Source of the DNA: Candidatus Bathyarchaeota archaeon
GTDB taxonomy: Archaea > Thermoproteota > Bathyarchaeia > 40CM-2-53-6
Direction: 5' to 3'
Length of the DNA: 64,000 bases
Assembly: GCA_005888745.1 (NCBI GenBank)
Contig: VBBS01000033.1
Span: 18,128 to 82,127 of the forward strand
Made by a program: the position numbers and the translations under genes. This document shows positions 42,371 through 51,211 of the stretch, one piece after another. How positions within the stretch are numbered: the stretch's first letter is position 1; the number at the start of each line of letters is the position of its first letter. The notes under the pieces are model-generated. The model saw nothing but the letters and a program-made list of their open reading frames with translations, searched no databases and was not told where the DNA came from.

Positions 42371-43454
42371 GGGCGTAATCAAAGAACGGAAGGAAAAGGT
42401 TCTATCCGCGATGCGGGACCTAGGCGGACAGGTCTACAGCCAGCTCGACAAGAAGGAATTTCCAACCTTCCGCATGCCAAGCCGATCCATAGCCAACATA
42501 CTATACGATTCCAAGACAAGGCAGTACATTCTGGGAAAAAGAACTGTCAAGAGAAGCGCGCGAAACGTAAGACATCTCCGCCCTTTCACGCAACTCCTCT
42601 GGACGGCTATGTTCGCTGACGAGCTCACAGAACAGAACAAGACCAGCACGTTGAGAGATGTGTTCTATTCGGCGCAAGCGTACGAGATGGACTTTCAGGA
42701 CCAGCAGGAAAGCGACAATCTCATCACCGACCTAGAAACTGTGACTGGATACTCGAGAGAAGACTTCAACGTCTACCCTGAAGAGAGGAGCGCGATATTC
42801 GGCGACCTCACAATCGAATACACTGTCCCTGGATACGAAGGACGCCGGCTAAACCTAGCCTCTCACCCTGACGGCGTAATGATAGGACCGGCCCTGACAA
42901 CCTCAGAGTTCATCCAACCTGACAGTCGTAAAGTCGACAAGGTAATCGCGATCGAGAAAGGCGGATTGTTCACGAGGTTCATAGAAGAACGCGTGCACCA
43001 GCGTTTCAAAGCGGTCCTTATCCACACCGCGGGACAAGCACCCAGAGCAACGAGGTTCCTACTTCGCAGGCTCAACCAGGAATTGGACATCCCAGTCTAC
43101 ATATTCACCGACGGTGATCCATGGGGAATGCACATCGCCATGGTCATTATCTCCGGATCCGCGAATGCAGCCCACCTTCGCGAGCTAAACACTCCAGATG
43201 CAATCTGGGGCGGGGTCTGGGCGACAGATATTGTCGACTACAAACTTCCGAGCGATCCGCTAACGGACTTGGATGTCAAGCGATTGAACGAGTTGGAAAA
43301 AGATCCCCGCTACGCTGGCGGCCTCTGGCAACGGGAAATAGACACCTTCAGGAAGGTTAAGAAGAAATCGGAACAAGAAGCATTCAGCAGATACGGGCTC
43401 ACATACATTGTTGACGAGTATCTACCGAAAAAGCTGAAGATCAAATCCAACTAG
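42339..43454 (+). CDS. top6A: DNA topoisomerase VI subunit A
   Basis: 371 residues, Spo11-related. The catalytic tyrosine is Y110 in TLRDVFYSAQAY within the winged-helix domain. The Toprim domain has VIAIEKGGLFTRFIEE (Glu) and FTDGDPWGMH (D-x-D). The lysine-rich N-terminus (KRKKRKSKGVIKERK) is unusual in charge density. ATG 42339 lies within the top6B tail. Its stop shares the palindrome CTAG with the convergent EndoQ gene. Confidence 0.96.
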   Translation: MVQKRKKRKSKGVIKERKEKVLSAMRDLGGQVYSQLDKKEFPTFRMPSRSIANILYDSKTRQYILGKRTVKRSARNVRHLRPFTQLLWTAMFADELTEQNKTSTLRDVFYSAQAYEMDFQDQQESDNLITDLETVTGYSREDFNVYPEERSAIFGDLTIEYTVPGYEGRRLNLASHPDGVMIGPALTTSEFIQPDSRKVDKVIAIEKGGLFTRFIEERVHQRFKAVLIHTAGQAPRATRFLLRRLNQELDIPVYIFTDGDPWGMHIAMVIISGSANAAHLRELNTPDAIWGGVWATDIVDYKLPSDPLTDLDVKRLNELEKDPRYAGGLWQREIDTFRKVKKKSEQEAFSRYGLTYIVDEYLPKKLKIKSN

Positions 43455-44719
43455 ACAAACTGTTCAAGTCCCAAAGCCGCGGTTTTCTTTATTGGAACGG
43501 GCTTCTTGAGGTCAAGTTTTCCGTAAACTCCATCGTAGCCTGGTTCGACAAATATGTTGTCATTCCGCACTCGAAGAACCGCACTTGAGACCTCTGGTCC
43601 AGCCACTTGCAACAAGTGATCTTCAGGCACGTCTAGCATCACAGAATATTCTGAGCCGAATTTTCCTACAAGCATATTGTACTTTTCCCAGACCTTCATC
43701 GATCCGGGATTGACATCTCCGATTACCATTGCAATAATCTCGGAGAGAGGGAGCAGATGGCGGTATCCAGTTGCGTTTTTAGGCATGTAGCCTTCTGGTC
43801 GGTCCGCAAGCTCTTCTATCCGCTCTTCGACGCCTCGAGTCATCTTCTTTCCGCACTTGGGACACTTATCGTCCAGTTTGCGAGCGTCCCTGGCGGACAT
43901 TGAAACCTGACACTCACGATGTCCAGTCCAGTGATATTTGCCGTAGGCGGGCGAGGTCTCTATTGTGAACAAGAAGCGTTTAGGGTCCTTATCTTTGATC
44001 GCAGCGACCAGATTCTGATACGTGAGCTGCTCCAGATCGAACACGTTCGCTTCCCTTCCCAACCGCCACGGCCACGCGGAGTGGGCATCGGAATTGGAGA
44101 CGAGACAGAGACGATCGAGCTGGGATAGCCGCCAGTTCATCCCGGGATCCGAACTTAGGCCAGTTTCGAGCGCGAATATCTTGTCAGATCGATCCTGGTA
44201 GCAATCGATGAGGCTGTTGAACCCATTGCTTGCCCCAAAGAGGCTGAACCATGGGGTCCAGGCATGTGCGGGAAAGATCACGCATTGTCTGTCGGCTTCG
44301 ATCACTTCATCTACGAGCTCCGGAGCGGTCGCACGGAGCGTTGGCCGACCATCGCTCCCGAGGTTGCCATATTTCGCTAGTCTATCACTTACGGCATCCG
44401 CGGATTCTATCGAAGGGACGAGAAGGCAATGATGTATCCGTCGTGACTTTTCACCCAATTGGAACGTGGTGTTGACCTCCCCTGTAATCATGTACTGCAC
44501 GTGAGCCGTACCGTCCTTCAACTGGTAGAGTCCTGAGCCCGGGACGGCTTGAAGGTCCGTCCTAATCTCCTTCCTCCAGTCAGGATGAGTGCAATCGCCC
44601 GTTCCTACGAGATTTAGTCCCTTGATTGATGCAAAGTAGGCAAGCTCCTTCAGGTTCATGTTTTTGCTTGTTGCCCTGCTGTAAGGACTGTGGAGCTGAA
44701 GGTCAGCAAAAACACGCAT
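43451..44719 (-). CDS. Endonuclease Q (PHP-domain DNA repair nuclease)
   Basis: 422 residues. The PHP metal site is seen as ADLQLHSPYSRA, GTGDCTHPDW, FPAHAWTPW and VSNSDAHSAWPWRLG. A zinc finger follows (HRECQVSM, then KCPKCGKKM), then a C-terminal domain. This layout and length match archaeal EndoQ, which nicks DNA 5' to deaminated bases (uracil, hypoxanthine) and abasic sites. The neighbouring topoisomerase VI and the dUTPase family gene at 8 kb fit a genome-maintenance theme. Start at 44719, MRVFADLQLHS. Confidence 0.88.
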   Translation of the reverse strand: MRVFADLQLHSPYSRATSKNMNLKELAYFASIKGLNLVGTGDCTHPDWRKEIRTDLQAVPGSGLYQLKDGTAHVQYMITGEVNTTFQLGEKSRRIHHCLLVPSIESADAVSDRLAKYGNLGSDGRPTLRATAPELVDEVIEADRQCVIFPAHAWTPWFSLFGASNGFNSLIDCYQDRSDKIFALETGLSSDPGMNWRLSQLDRLCLVSNSDAHSAWPWRLGREANVFDLEQLTYQNLVAAIKDKDPKRFLFTIETSPAYGKYHWTGHRECQVSMSARDARKLDDKCPKCGKKMTRGVEERIEELADRPEGYMPKNATGYRHLLPLSEIIAMVIGDVNPGSMKVWEKYNMLVGKFGSEYSVMLDVPEDHLLQVAGPEVSSAVLRVRNDNIFVEPGYDGVYGKLDLKKPVPIKKTAALGLEQFV

Positions 44720-44831
44720 AACGAATGCCAGCGATTCCTCAGCGTCCCCCGTATCTATAAGACAGTGTTTGAAAGGACCGTCCGCTTTATTAGCTGTTCA
44801 AAGGACCCGGCTTGAACCCCGAGGACGACTA

Positions 44832-45104
44832 TTGCAGAACGAAGTCCGAGTTATCCTTAACCTGTTCGTTGAATCGAAGGACTTGGAGTTGGTCACTGAC
44901 AGCCTCGTGAAACTTTCTGAGGTTACAGATGTGTACGAGGTCACTGGTGAATACGATATTGTCTGCTTGCTCAGGACAGAAGGCATACTTGCGTTTCGCG
45001 AGGTTCTAAAGAACAAGATCCTAAAAATTCCGGGCGTGAAGAGTACCGTCTCTTCAATAGTTCTCTACACACACAAGCGCGACCGGAAACCAGTATCGGA
45101 ATAA
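44832..45104 (+). CDS. Lrp/AsnC effector-binding (RAM) domain protein
   Basis: A stand-alone RAM domain: VILNLFVESKDLELVTDSLVKL, VTDVYEVTGEYDIVCLL, and KILKIPGVKSTVSSIVLY. No DNA-binding helix-turn-helix is present. The ORF track starts at 44769, but TTG 44832 (LQNEVRVILNLF) gives the usual 90-residue size. Such proteins bind amino acids and can modulate full-length Lrp regulators by heteromer formation. Confidence 0.82.
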   Translation: MQNEVRVILNLFVESKDLELVTDSLVKLSEVTDVYEVTGEYDIVCLLRTEGILAFREVLKNKILKIPGVKSTVSSIVLYTHKRDRKPVSE

Positions 45105-45209
45105 CTACTAACGGAAGTCGGCAAACTGCACCAGTGGATCTGGTAGTCTCGAATCGTCCGGTGATTATCCTCATTTGGAATCAGAAAGACTAAATACTCT
45201 CGAGAAGCG

Positions 45210-45247
45210 ATCGCCCAGTTAGTTCCGAGGGTTCCAAAATGGGCGAT
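45210..45247 (+). promoter_or_regulatory. Inverted repeat in the proS upstream region
   Basis: ATCGCCCA (45210-45217) and TGGGCGAT (45240-45247) are perfectly complementary with a 22-base loop, 67 bases before the proS ATG. A TATA-like ACTAAATACT lies 20 bases upstream, so the hairpin would be at the 5' end of a long leader. Confidence 0.4.
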
Positions 45248-45313
45248 TTACTTCCAGAATCACCTTTCATGCTGTAACAATCCTCGTGTGCGTTTAATCC
45301 GGAGATTTTCCCT

Positions 45314-46756
45314 ATGAGCAGCAAAGAGCTAGGGATTACTGTAAAGAAAGACCAAGACCTCTCGGAATGGTATACGCAAGTAGTGACCAAGGCACAACTA
45401 GCGGATTATTCTAGCGCGAAAGGCTTCATGGTTCTAATGCCGTACGGCTTTTCTATCTGGGAGAAAATCAAAGAGGATTTTGACAAGAAGATCAAGGCAA
45501 TAGGGCACAAGAACGCTTACTTCCCGCTGCTCATACCCGAGCGACTGCTCAAAACGGAAACCGAACACTTCGCAGGCTTCACCCCTGAGGTCTTCTGGGT
45601 CACGCACTCGGGAGAAACGGAACTCGCCGAGAAGCTAGCCGTGAGGCCGACTTCTGAGACCATAATCTACGAGTCATACAGCAAATGGGTGAAGAGCTGG
45701 AGGGACCTACCCATTCTTATCAACGTATGGAACTCGGTAGTGAGGGCCGAGATAACGTCTACGCGACCCTTCCTACGAACGACAGAATTCCTCTGGCAGG
45801 AGGGACATACAGTACACGAAACGGAAAGGGAGGCAGAGGAGGAAGTGATGACAATCCTAGGCATCTACACGAAGCTGATCGAGGATGAATTAGCGATCCC
45901 GATTCTTGTGGGCAAGAAGACGGAGAGAGAGAAGTTCAAGGGCGCCGTGTATACGACGACGATGGAGGCTATGATGCCGGATGGCAAGGCGTTGCAAATG
46001 GGAACGTCTCACCATCTAGGACAAAAGTTCTCGATTCCTTTTGAGATCAAATACCTCGGAAAGGATGAGAAGGAGCATTACGGGTGGACAACGTCTTGGG
46101 GAATATCTTGGCGACTCATCGGAGCCGCAATCCTTAGCCACGGCGATGACCGAGGACTAGTTCTTCCGCCCAGGATAGCGCCCACGCAAGTCGTAATCAT
46201 TCCCATCTTCTACAAAGAGACCGATCAGAAAGACATCTCCGAGGAGGTAAGACACCTCTCATCGCAACTTGAACAGAACGGGATAAGAACACTGATTGAT
46301 GATCGAGCCCAGTACACTCCAGGCTGGAAATATCACGAATGGGAAATGAAAGGAGTTCCGCTTCGCGTCGAGATTGGACCCAAAGATGTCCAGGCGCAAC
46401 AGGTGACACTAGTTAGACGAGATACGAGAGAGAAAACAGCGGTCCACCGTAGTGACGCGAAGGACCGAATCAACGGAATACTCAAGGAGATCCAGAATCA
46501 CTTATACGAAAGAGCAAAGAAGTCTCTCGAAGGTTTGACAACCACAGTATATGATATCCAATCTTTCAAGAAGGTCTTAGAAGAAAAGGGAGGATTCATC
46601 AAAGCCTTTCTCTCCGACGACTCTTGCGAGGAAAAGATCAAGATCGAGACAGGAGCAACCGTACGAGTTATGCCCATGACAGCATCGAAAAAAGGCAAGT
46701 GCGTATACTGCGGAACCGACAATTCGAACGAGGTCTACTTCGCACGCTCGTACTAG
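45314..46756 (+). CDS. proS: Prolyl-tRNA synthetase
   Basis: 480 residues, class II, archaeal/eukaryotic type without the bacterial editing insert. Motif 1 region PYGFSIWEKIKEDFDKKIKA, motif 2 RPTSETIIYESYSKWVKSWRDLP with FLRTTEFLWQEGHTVH, and motif 3 HGDDRGLVLPPRIAP are evident, then an anticodon-binding domain and a C-terminal zinc-like CVYCGTDN ending in SY (YFARSY), the typical C-terminus. It charges tRNA-Pro. Stop overlaps the convergent PfkB gene by 4 bases (CTAG). Confidence 0.96.
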   Translation: MSSKELGITVKKDQDLSEWYTQVVTKAQLADYSSAKGFMVLMPYGFSIWEKIKEDFDKKIKAIGHKNAYFPLLIPERLLKTETEHFAGFTPEVFWVTHSGETELAEKLAVRPTSETIIYESYSKWVKSWRDLPILINVWNSVVRAEITSTRPFLRTTEFLWQEGHTVHETEREAEEEVMTILGIYTKLIEDELAIPILVGKKTEREKFKGAVYTTTMEAMMPDGKALQMGTSHHLGQKFSIPFEIKYLGKDEKEHYGWTTSWGISWRLIGAAILSHGDDRGLVLPPRIAPTQVVIIPIFYKETDQKDISEEVRHLSSQLEQNGIRTLIDDRAQYTPGWKYHEWEMKGVPLRVEIGPKDVQAQQVTLVRRDTREKTAVHRSDAKDRINGILKEIQNHLYERAKKSLEGLTTTVYDIQSFKKVLEEKGGFIKAFLSDDSCEEKIKIETGATVRVMPMTASKKGKCVYCGTDNSNEVYFARSY

Positions 46757-47655
46757 CCTTTGATGAGACTCGAGTTCTTGTAGACCCATGACGCTCGTCG
46801 GAATAGTTCTCGTCTAGCAAATCGGAACTTCGAAGCCCCAATGCCCTGTACTGAAAGAGAGGCAAAAGCAGCGCCCACAGCCCCGGCCCAAGAAGGATCC
46901 TTGAGGGCCAGAAAGGTTGCAAGCCAGCTGCCAACGAAAATATCTCCCGCCCCAGTTGGATCAGCCACTTTTCCTTCCCGAACCGATGGTATGCTGAGGG
47001 CGCTGCCGTCCTTCCTCACCAGAAGGGAACCTGACCGGCCCTGCGTAATTATCACGAATTGAGCCCCCTTGCGCAGGATCTGCCTTGCAGTGGCGACTAA
47101 GGTCGCGGCGGGAGCGATCAGGCAAGCCTCCTCCTCCGTTGCTTTCACTAGATTGCACTTTGACAGGAATGGGCCGATGCTTCTTCTAACAAGCCGAACG
47201 AACCCGTCTCGGTCTGAGGTTCGTAAGAGACCCTGCACGTCCAAGGAGAGGAACTGGGAGCGTCGGCGCGCGTAATCTAGCACGTCGAGTCCAACTTCCC
47301 TGAAGACGGGTCCGAGGTGAATAGCGTCGAGCGAACTATGGGGGCCAGCGGGATTGATTTTTGGGCCGGAATGAATCAACGCTAGCTTCCGCGCGTCTCC
47401 GTGATAGGATATTCTGAAGCGAGTGGTGCAGGCATCAGACGTCTTGACCCTAGTAACATCTATTCCACGGTTTTGGATCGAGGACAGGATACTTCTCGGG
47501 TAATCGCGGCCTATGTTCGAGAAAACGGACACTCTGGCGCCCAAGTAACCAGCGGCAAGAGACGAGTAGAGAGCTGAACCACCAGGGCGGACAATGATTG
47601 TGCCGTTTCGGTCAAACTCGTCCAGGGTGAGGTTGCCATAGACACCGATTCTCAG
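46753..47655 (-). CDS. PfkB-family carbohydrate kinase, apparent CTG start
   Basis: PfkB signature 2 is VADPTGAGDIFVGSWLATF. The ORF track begins at TTG 47544, which cuts off signature 1. Extending in frame gives RIGVYGNLTLDEFDRNG and RPGGSALYSSLAAGYLGA, a perfect PfkB N-terminus, back to a CTG at 47655 two codons after a TAA. GGAGG lies 9 bases before that CTG. About 300 residues is normal for ribokinase-like enzymes. The phosphate acceptor is unknown; the long insertion-free form suggests a nucleoside or sugar kinase. Confidence 0.85.
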   Translation of the reverse strand: MRIGVYGNLTLDEFDRNGTIIVRPGGSALYSSLAAGYLGARVSVFSNIGRDYPRSILSSIQNRGIDVTRVKTSDACTTRFRISYHGDARKLALIHSGPKINPAGPHSSLDAIHLGPVFREVGLDVLDYARRRSQFLSLDVQGLLRTSDRDGFVRLVRRSIGPFLSKCNLVKATEEEACLIAPAATLVATARQILRKGAQFVIITQGRSGSLLVRKDGSALSIPSVREGKVADPTGAGDIFVGSWLATFLALKDPSWAGAVGAAFASLSVQGIGASKFRFARRELFRRASWVYKNSSLIKG

Positions 47656-47742
47656 CGGTTAGACCCTCCGATGACTCGGTTTCACTCTTCGGGAAGAGAT
47701 TATGTACTCATGACACTCCTTGTGTGGTAGGATTGTTAGATA

Positions 47743-48015
47743 GTGCCTAAGAAAAGACGGTCTAGGGGACGAAGCAAGGGAGGCAAAGGAAGAAGCGAGC
47801 TGGTCCAATGTGCGAATTGCGGAATGCTCACGCCTCGAGACAAGGTCAAGAGGGTGACTAGCTGGGTGTCCCTGGTTGAGCCGTCGTTGGCAAAGGAACT
47901 GAGAGCTCGAGGAGCCTATATTGCGCGGCAGAGAGTCATGAAGAACCTCTGCGTTTCCTGCGCGGTGCATTTCGGAGTCTCCAAAGTCCGATCCGCAGAA
48001 GACAGACGCCTCTAA
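47743..48015 (+). CDS. rps26e: Ribosomal protein eS26
   Basis: 90 residues: MPKKRRSRGRSKGGKGRSELVQCANCG with C-x2-C, then KNLCVSCAVHFGVSKVRSAEDR with the second C-x2-C. This is the S26e zinc protein of the small subunit head/platform near the mRNA exit channel. It is known from eukaryotes and TACK archaea, not Euryarchaeota. GTG start. The TAA stop overlaps the convergent neighbour by 4 bases. Confidence 0.93.
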   Translation: MPKKRRSRGRSKGGKGRSELVQCANCGMLTPRDKVKRVTSWVSLVEPSLAKELRARGAYIARQRVMKNLCVSCAVHFGVSKVRSAEDRRL

Positions 48016-48623
48016 GCTAGGCCGCTCCTAGAGCCTAGGAGCACGGCTCGAGTTCTGTAGAGACGCTCGACAATAGTTAACGAAGACAGTAGGGCAATTA
48101 GGCCGACTCCGGCCTCCAACGACAAGGAACTAAAGACAGCAAAGATTGTTGCGAAGATTAGAATTAACAACCGCTCTGGACGCTCAGCCAATCCAACCCC
48201 CTTCAACTTTACACCCTCAACATCAACCCTAGCCCTAATGTAGCTCACCATCAATGACGCCGAAAGCGCCCACAGCGATAGCCATCCCGGGACAAGACCC
48301 CCGATAAAAAGACTGGAATAGAGCGCTATTTCGCCCACGCGATCCAAGACACTGTCCAGTATTCCTCCCATTTTCGAGATCAGATGGTACCGCCGAGCCA
48401 TGGCACCATCCACCGCGTCGAAATACGTGCCAACCAAGAGTGCCAAGACAACCCCCCAGATTAGCCAGACCGTTCCCAGACCTGTTGAGTAAAGAAGCGA
48501 GGCGACCAGGGTCAGTAGGAAGCCGACTGCAGTGACTGAGTTCGGAGTCCATCCAGTCTTGTTGAACGCTCCCGCGGCACGCTGAAAATGTCCCTCCACT
48601 AGATACTGTATCTTAGAGAGCAT
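48012..48623 (-). CDS. CDP-alcohol phosphatidyltransferase family (archaeal lipid head-group synthase)
   Basis: 203 residues, about six membrane helices. The family motif is DAVDGAMARRYHLISKMGGILDSVLDRVGE, matching D-x2-D-G-x2-A-R-x8-G-x3-D-x3-D. In archaea this enzyme transfers inositol-1-phosphate or a similar alcohol from or to CDP-archaeol. Length matches archaetidylinositol phosphate synthase, but the alcohol is uncertain. It faces eS26 tail to tail. Confidence 0.87.
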   Translation of the reverse strand: MLSKIQYLVEGHFQRAAGAFNKTGWTPNSVTAVGFLLTLVASLLYSTGLGTVWLIWGVVLALLVGTYFDAVDGAMARRYHLISKMGGILDSVLDRVGEIALYSSLFIGGLVPGWLSLWALSASLMVSYIRARVDVEGVKLKGVGLAERPERLLILIFATIFAVFSSLSLEAGVGLIALLSSLTIVERLYRTRAVLLGSRSGLA

Positions 48624-48726
48624 TTGACCAGGGATGCCTCTACTAAACCGCCATTAGAGTATTGTCATCCCCATCGCAAAACCTTCTATTATGGTTCAAT
48701 AATGCGATGACGCAAGGGCTCCACAT

Positions 48727-48933
48727 TTGGGTAAGGTTGCAAAGGGCGTCAAATGCTCCATTGTCGGGTGCAAAGAAGACGCCGTCCGTTCCATCTCGCT
48801 AGAAGAGATCTCAAGGGCCGGTTTGAAAGCCTCTGCTTCAGGTCGAGGCTATCTCTGTAAGAACCACTACAAAGAACTCAAGAAGAAACTCCGGAAGGAC
48901 AAGCAGATCGAAAAGTGGCGCATGAAACGATGA
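48727..48933 (+). CDS. 68-residue zinc-finger-like basic protein
   Basis: KCSIVGCKEDAVRSIS followed by GYLCKNHYKELKKKLRKDK gives a C-x4-C ... C-x2-H arrangement, a compact metal site, with a strongly basic tail. TTG start at 48727. The last 4 bases (ATGA) overlap the preferred thrS start, suggesting co-translation with a tRNA synthetase. No named family. Confidence 0.65.
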   Translation: MGKVAKGVKCSIVGCKEDAVRSISLEEISRAGLKASASGRGYLCKNHYKELKKKLRKDKQIEKWRMKR

Positions 48934-50780
48934 GACTACTGCTAGTTCATGCGGATCGATTTGAATACGAGGCGCGAGAAAAAGCAGTCAAAGAACCCGA
49001 GCCTCTGGACGAATCGCATAAGAAGGGAGCCCTCGAAAATGGGCTTGTCGTATTCTCGACAGTCGAGAAGAGTGACGAGCAAGAGCCTGAACAGATTGCA
49101 TCAAACGCAGCCTCCTCAATTGAGGAAGTTCTCGGATGGCTGAAGACAAAGAAAGTGATGGTGTACCCCTACGCCCATTTATCCACTAGCCTAGCCTCCC
49201 GCGAGCCAGCGATCTCAATCCTAAAGTCCCTAGAGGAAAGGCTTGCGCAGAAGGGCTACGAGGTGAGCAGAAGCCCCTTCGGATGGTACAAGAGCTTCAC
49301 GATAACCGCCAAGGGACACCCTCTATCTGAATTATCCAGAACCATAACGGTAGACACAAAATCACGACAGGCGGCTCCAGCGGTCAAGACTGAATACGCC
49401 ATCATGGACCAGAAGGGAACCCTACACACTCCCGAAGAATTCGTTTTTGGGCCACATGACACAGAATTCAAGTCTCTTGTGGAAAAAGAAGCACTCAAGA
49501 AGGGACTGACAGGAGGCGAGCCGCATTTTCTAGACTATGCCCGTCGATTCGGGATCGAGTGGGAATCTTTCGCGGACGTCGGACAGATGAGGTTCGGACC
49601 CGAAGCGAACCTGATAATGGACCTTCTAGCGGAATACGCCGGACAAGTAATCCGACGGATCGGTATCCCCATACTGAACGTGAAAGGTACTAACATGTTC
49701 GATGTCGCCATCAAACCGATCAAAGAACACCTCCAACTGTTCGGATCCCGAGCCTACGAGGTGAAGGTGGACGAGAGAACATTCGTTCTCAGATACGCCG
49801 CATGCTTTCAGCAATTCTCAATGGTCAAAGACTGGACCCTAAGCTACAAGACACTGCCCTTCGGAACCTTCGAGGTTGCGGACAGCTACCGGATGGAACA
49901 AAGCGGCGAACTGCTTCTCTCTTTCAGGCTCAGAAAATTTCTCATGCCTGATCTGCACATCTACCTCAAGAGCCTCACGGAAGCCATCCGGATCGGAGAC
50001 AAGATCCATCGTACAATCTACGAAGAAATCAGGAAGCTGAACAGAGAATACGTATCGCTCTACAATACCACACGATCATTCTTCGAGGCGAACAAAGACT
50101 CGTTCATGGAACTTGTGAAGGTAGAGAAGAAACCGATACTGCTCAACTTCGTCCCGGAGGGACTGTACTACTGGGTGCTCAACGTGGAATACAACATTAT
50201 TGACGATCTGGACAGACCCCGGGAAATCGGGACTTTCCAGATAGACATTGGCAACGCGAAACGGTTCGGAATAGCCTATACGGATGAGAAGGGCGAGAAG
50301 CAATTCCCAGTCATCATACACACTGCGGTCATAGGCGGACTGGAAAGATACCTCTTCACTTTGCTCGACTCAGCAGTTCGTCTAGAGAGACAGGGCAAGA
50401 AACCAATGCTGCCCGTCTGGATCTCACCGACACAGGCTCGAATCATCCCAATCGCCAAACAATTCGTAAAGCAAGGAACGATGCTTCTGGAGACGTTGGA
50501 GAAGGCCGGGATTCGAGCTGACCTCGATGATCGAGACGATACCATGCAGAGCAAAGTGCGAGACGCAGAGCTAAGCTGGATACCTTACACCATTGTTTAT
50601 GGGGAAAAGGAGATTGAGACAAAGGAGCTATCGATCAGGTCGAGAGCCGATTCTAAAGAAAGCAAGATTGGGCTAACCGCCTTTGTGAAGAGAGTCAAAG
50701 CTGAGATTGAAGGATACCCGGAAAGAACCCTCACATATCCGTCGCTGCTCTCCCAGCGTCCAGGGTACAAGAGAATGTAA
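48930..50780 (+). CDS. thrS: Threonyl-tRNA synthetase (archaeal type)
   Basis: 616 residues from ATG 48930 (MRLLLVHADRFEYEA); the ORF-track start at 48915 adds five residues. The N-terminal 140 residues form the archaeal D-aminoacyl-tRNA-deacylase-like editing domain. Motif 2 LRYAACFQQFSM and DSYRMEQSGELLLSFRLRKFLMPDLHIY and the C-terminal anticodon domain (LPVWISPTQARIIPIAKQF) are present. It charges tRNA-Thr and edits Ser-tRNA-Thr. Overlaps the small zinc-finger gene by 4 bases. Confidence 0.95.
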   Translation: MRLLLVHADRFEYEAREKAVKEPEPLDESHKKGALENGLVVFSTVEKSDEQEPEQIASNAASSIEEVLGWLKTKKVMVYPYAHLSTSLASREPAISILKSLEERLAQKGYEVSRSPFGWYKSFTITAKGHPLSELSRTITVDTKSRQAAPAVKTEYAIMDQKGTLHTPEEFVFGPHDTEFKSLVEKEALKKGLTGGEPHFLDYARRFGIEWESFADVGQMRFGPEANLIMDLLAEYAGQVIRRIGIPILNVKGTNMFDVAIKPIKEHLQLFGSRAYEVKVDERTFVLRYAACFQQFSMVKDWTLSYKTLPFGTFEVADSYRMEQSGELLLSFRLRKFLMPDLHIYLKSLTEAIRIGDKIHRTIYEEIRKLNREYVSLYNTTRSFFEANKDSFMELVKVEKKPILLNFVPEGLYYWVLNVEYNIIDDLDRPREIGTFQIDIGNAKRFGIAYTDEKGEKQFPVIIHTAVIGGLERYLFTLLDSAVRLERQGKKPMLPVWISPTQARIIPIAKQFVKQGTMLLETLEKAGIRADLDDRDDTMQSKVRDAELSWIPYTIVYGEKEIETKELSIRSRADSKESKIGLTAFVKRVKAEIEGYPERTLTYPSLLSQRPGYKRM

Positions 50781-50802
50781 GCTGAGCAAGGGAGAATAAG
50801 CA

Positions 50803-50812
50803 ATTTATATGC
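50803..50812 (+). promoter_or_regulatory. TATA box for the small membrane protein at 50.85 kb
   Basis: ATTTATATGC follows the thrS stop by about 20 bases and precedes the TTG start at 50851 by about 45. Confidence 0.45.
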
Positions 50813-50850
50813 AGCCATTCATAGCCCGTCGCGATAAGTGATTACCTGAC

Positions 50851-51114
50851 TTGAACAAGGACCAATCATATGGCGGTCTGATATTCGCAGTATCCGCAAT
50901 CGTATTCATCGTATATCTGATCTCCTTGACTGGCGAACCTTGGCGGACGTACGCGATCGAAATCCCAGTCGTTCTTGGTGTTCTAGGAATTCTTGGCATA
51001 ACAGGCTGGATAGGTTGGACTATGCTCACAACTCCTCCTCCCGCGCCTTTGGAGGCTGAGCCGAGTACCACTGGAACCGGTTCGAGCGGTTCGAAGACCG
51101 AAGAGAAGCATTAG
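50851..51114 (+). CDS. Small two-helix membrane protein with Ser/Thr-rich tail
   Basis: 87 residues: helices at about 9-28 (GLIFAVSAIVFIVYLISLTG) and 35-60 (IPVVLGVLGILGITGWIGWTML), then a hydrophilic tail rich in Pro, Ser, Thr and Gly. TTG start. No function is recognised; genes of this shape are common beside translation genes in TACK archaea. Confidence 0.6.
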   Translation: MNKDQSYGGLIFAVSAIVFIVYLISLTGEPWRTYAIEIPVVLGVLGILGITGWIGWTMLTTPPPAPLEAEPSTTGTGSSGSKTEEKH

Positions 51115-51211
51115 TCTCTCTGATCTGAGGTTACTATTTCCCGGGGTTTCCGGTTACAACAGCTGTAATTCCGGCTTTATCGTCTCTCAGCCTACTCTTC
51201 GGTGCAACCAG

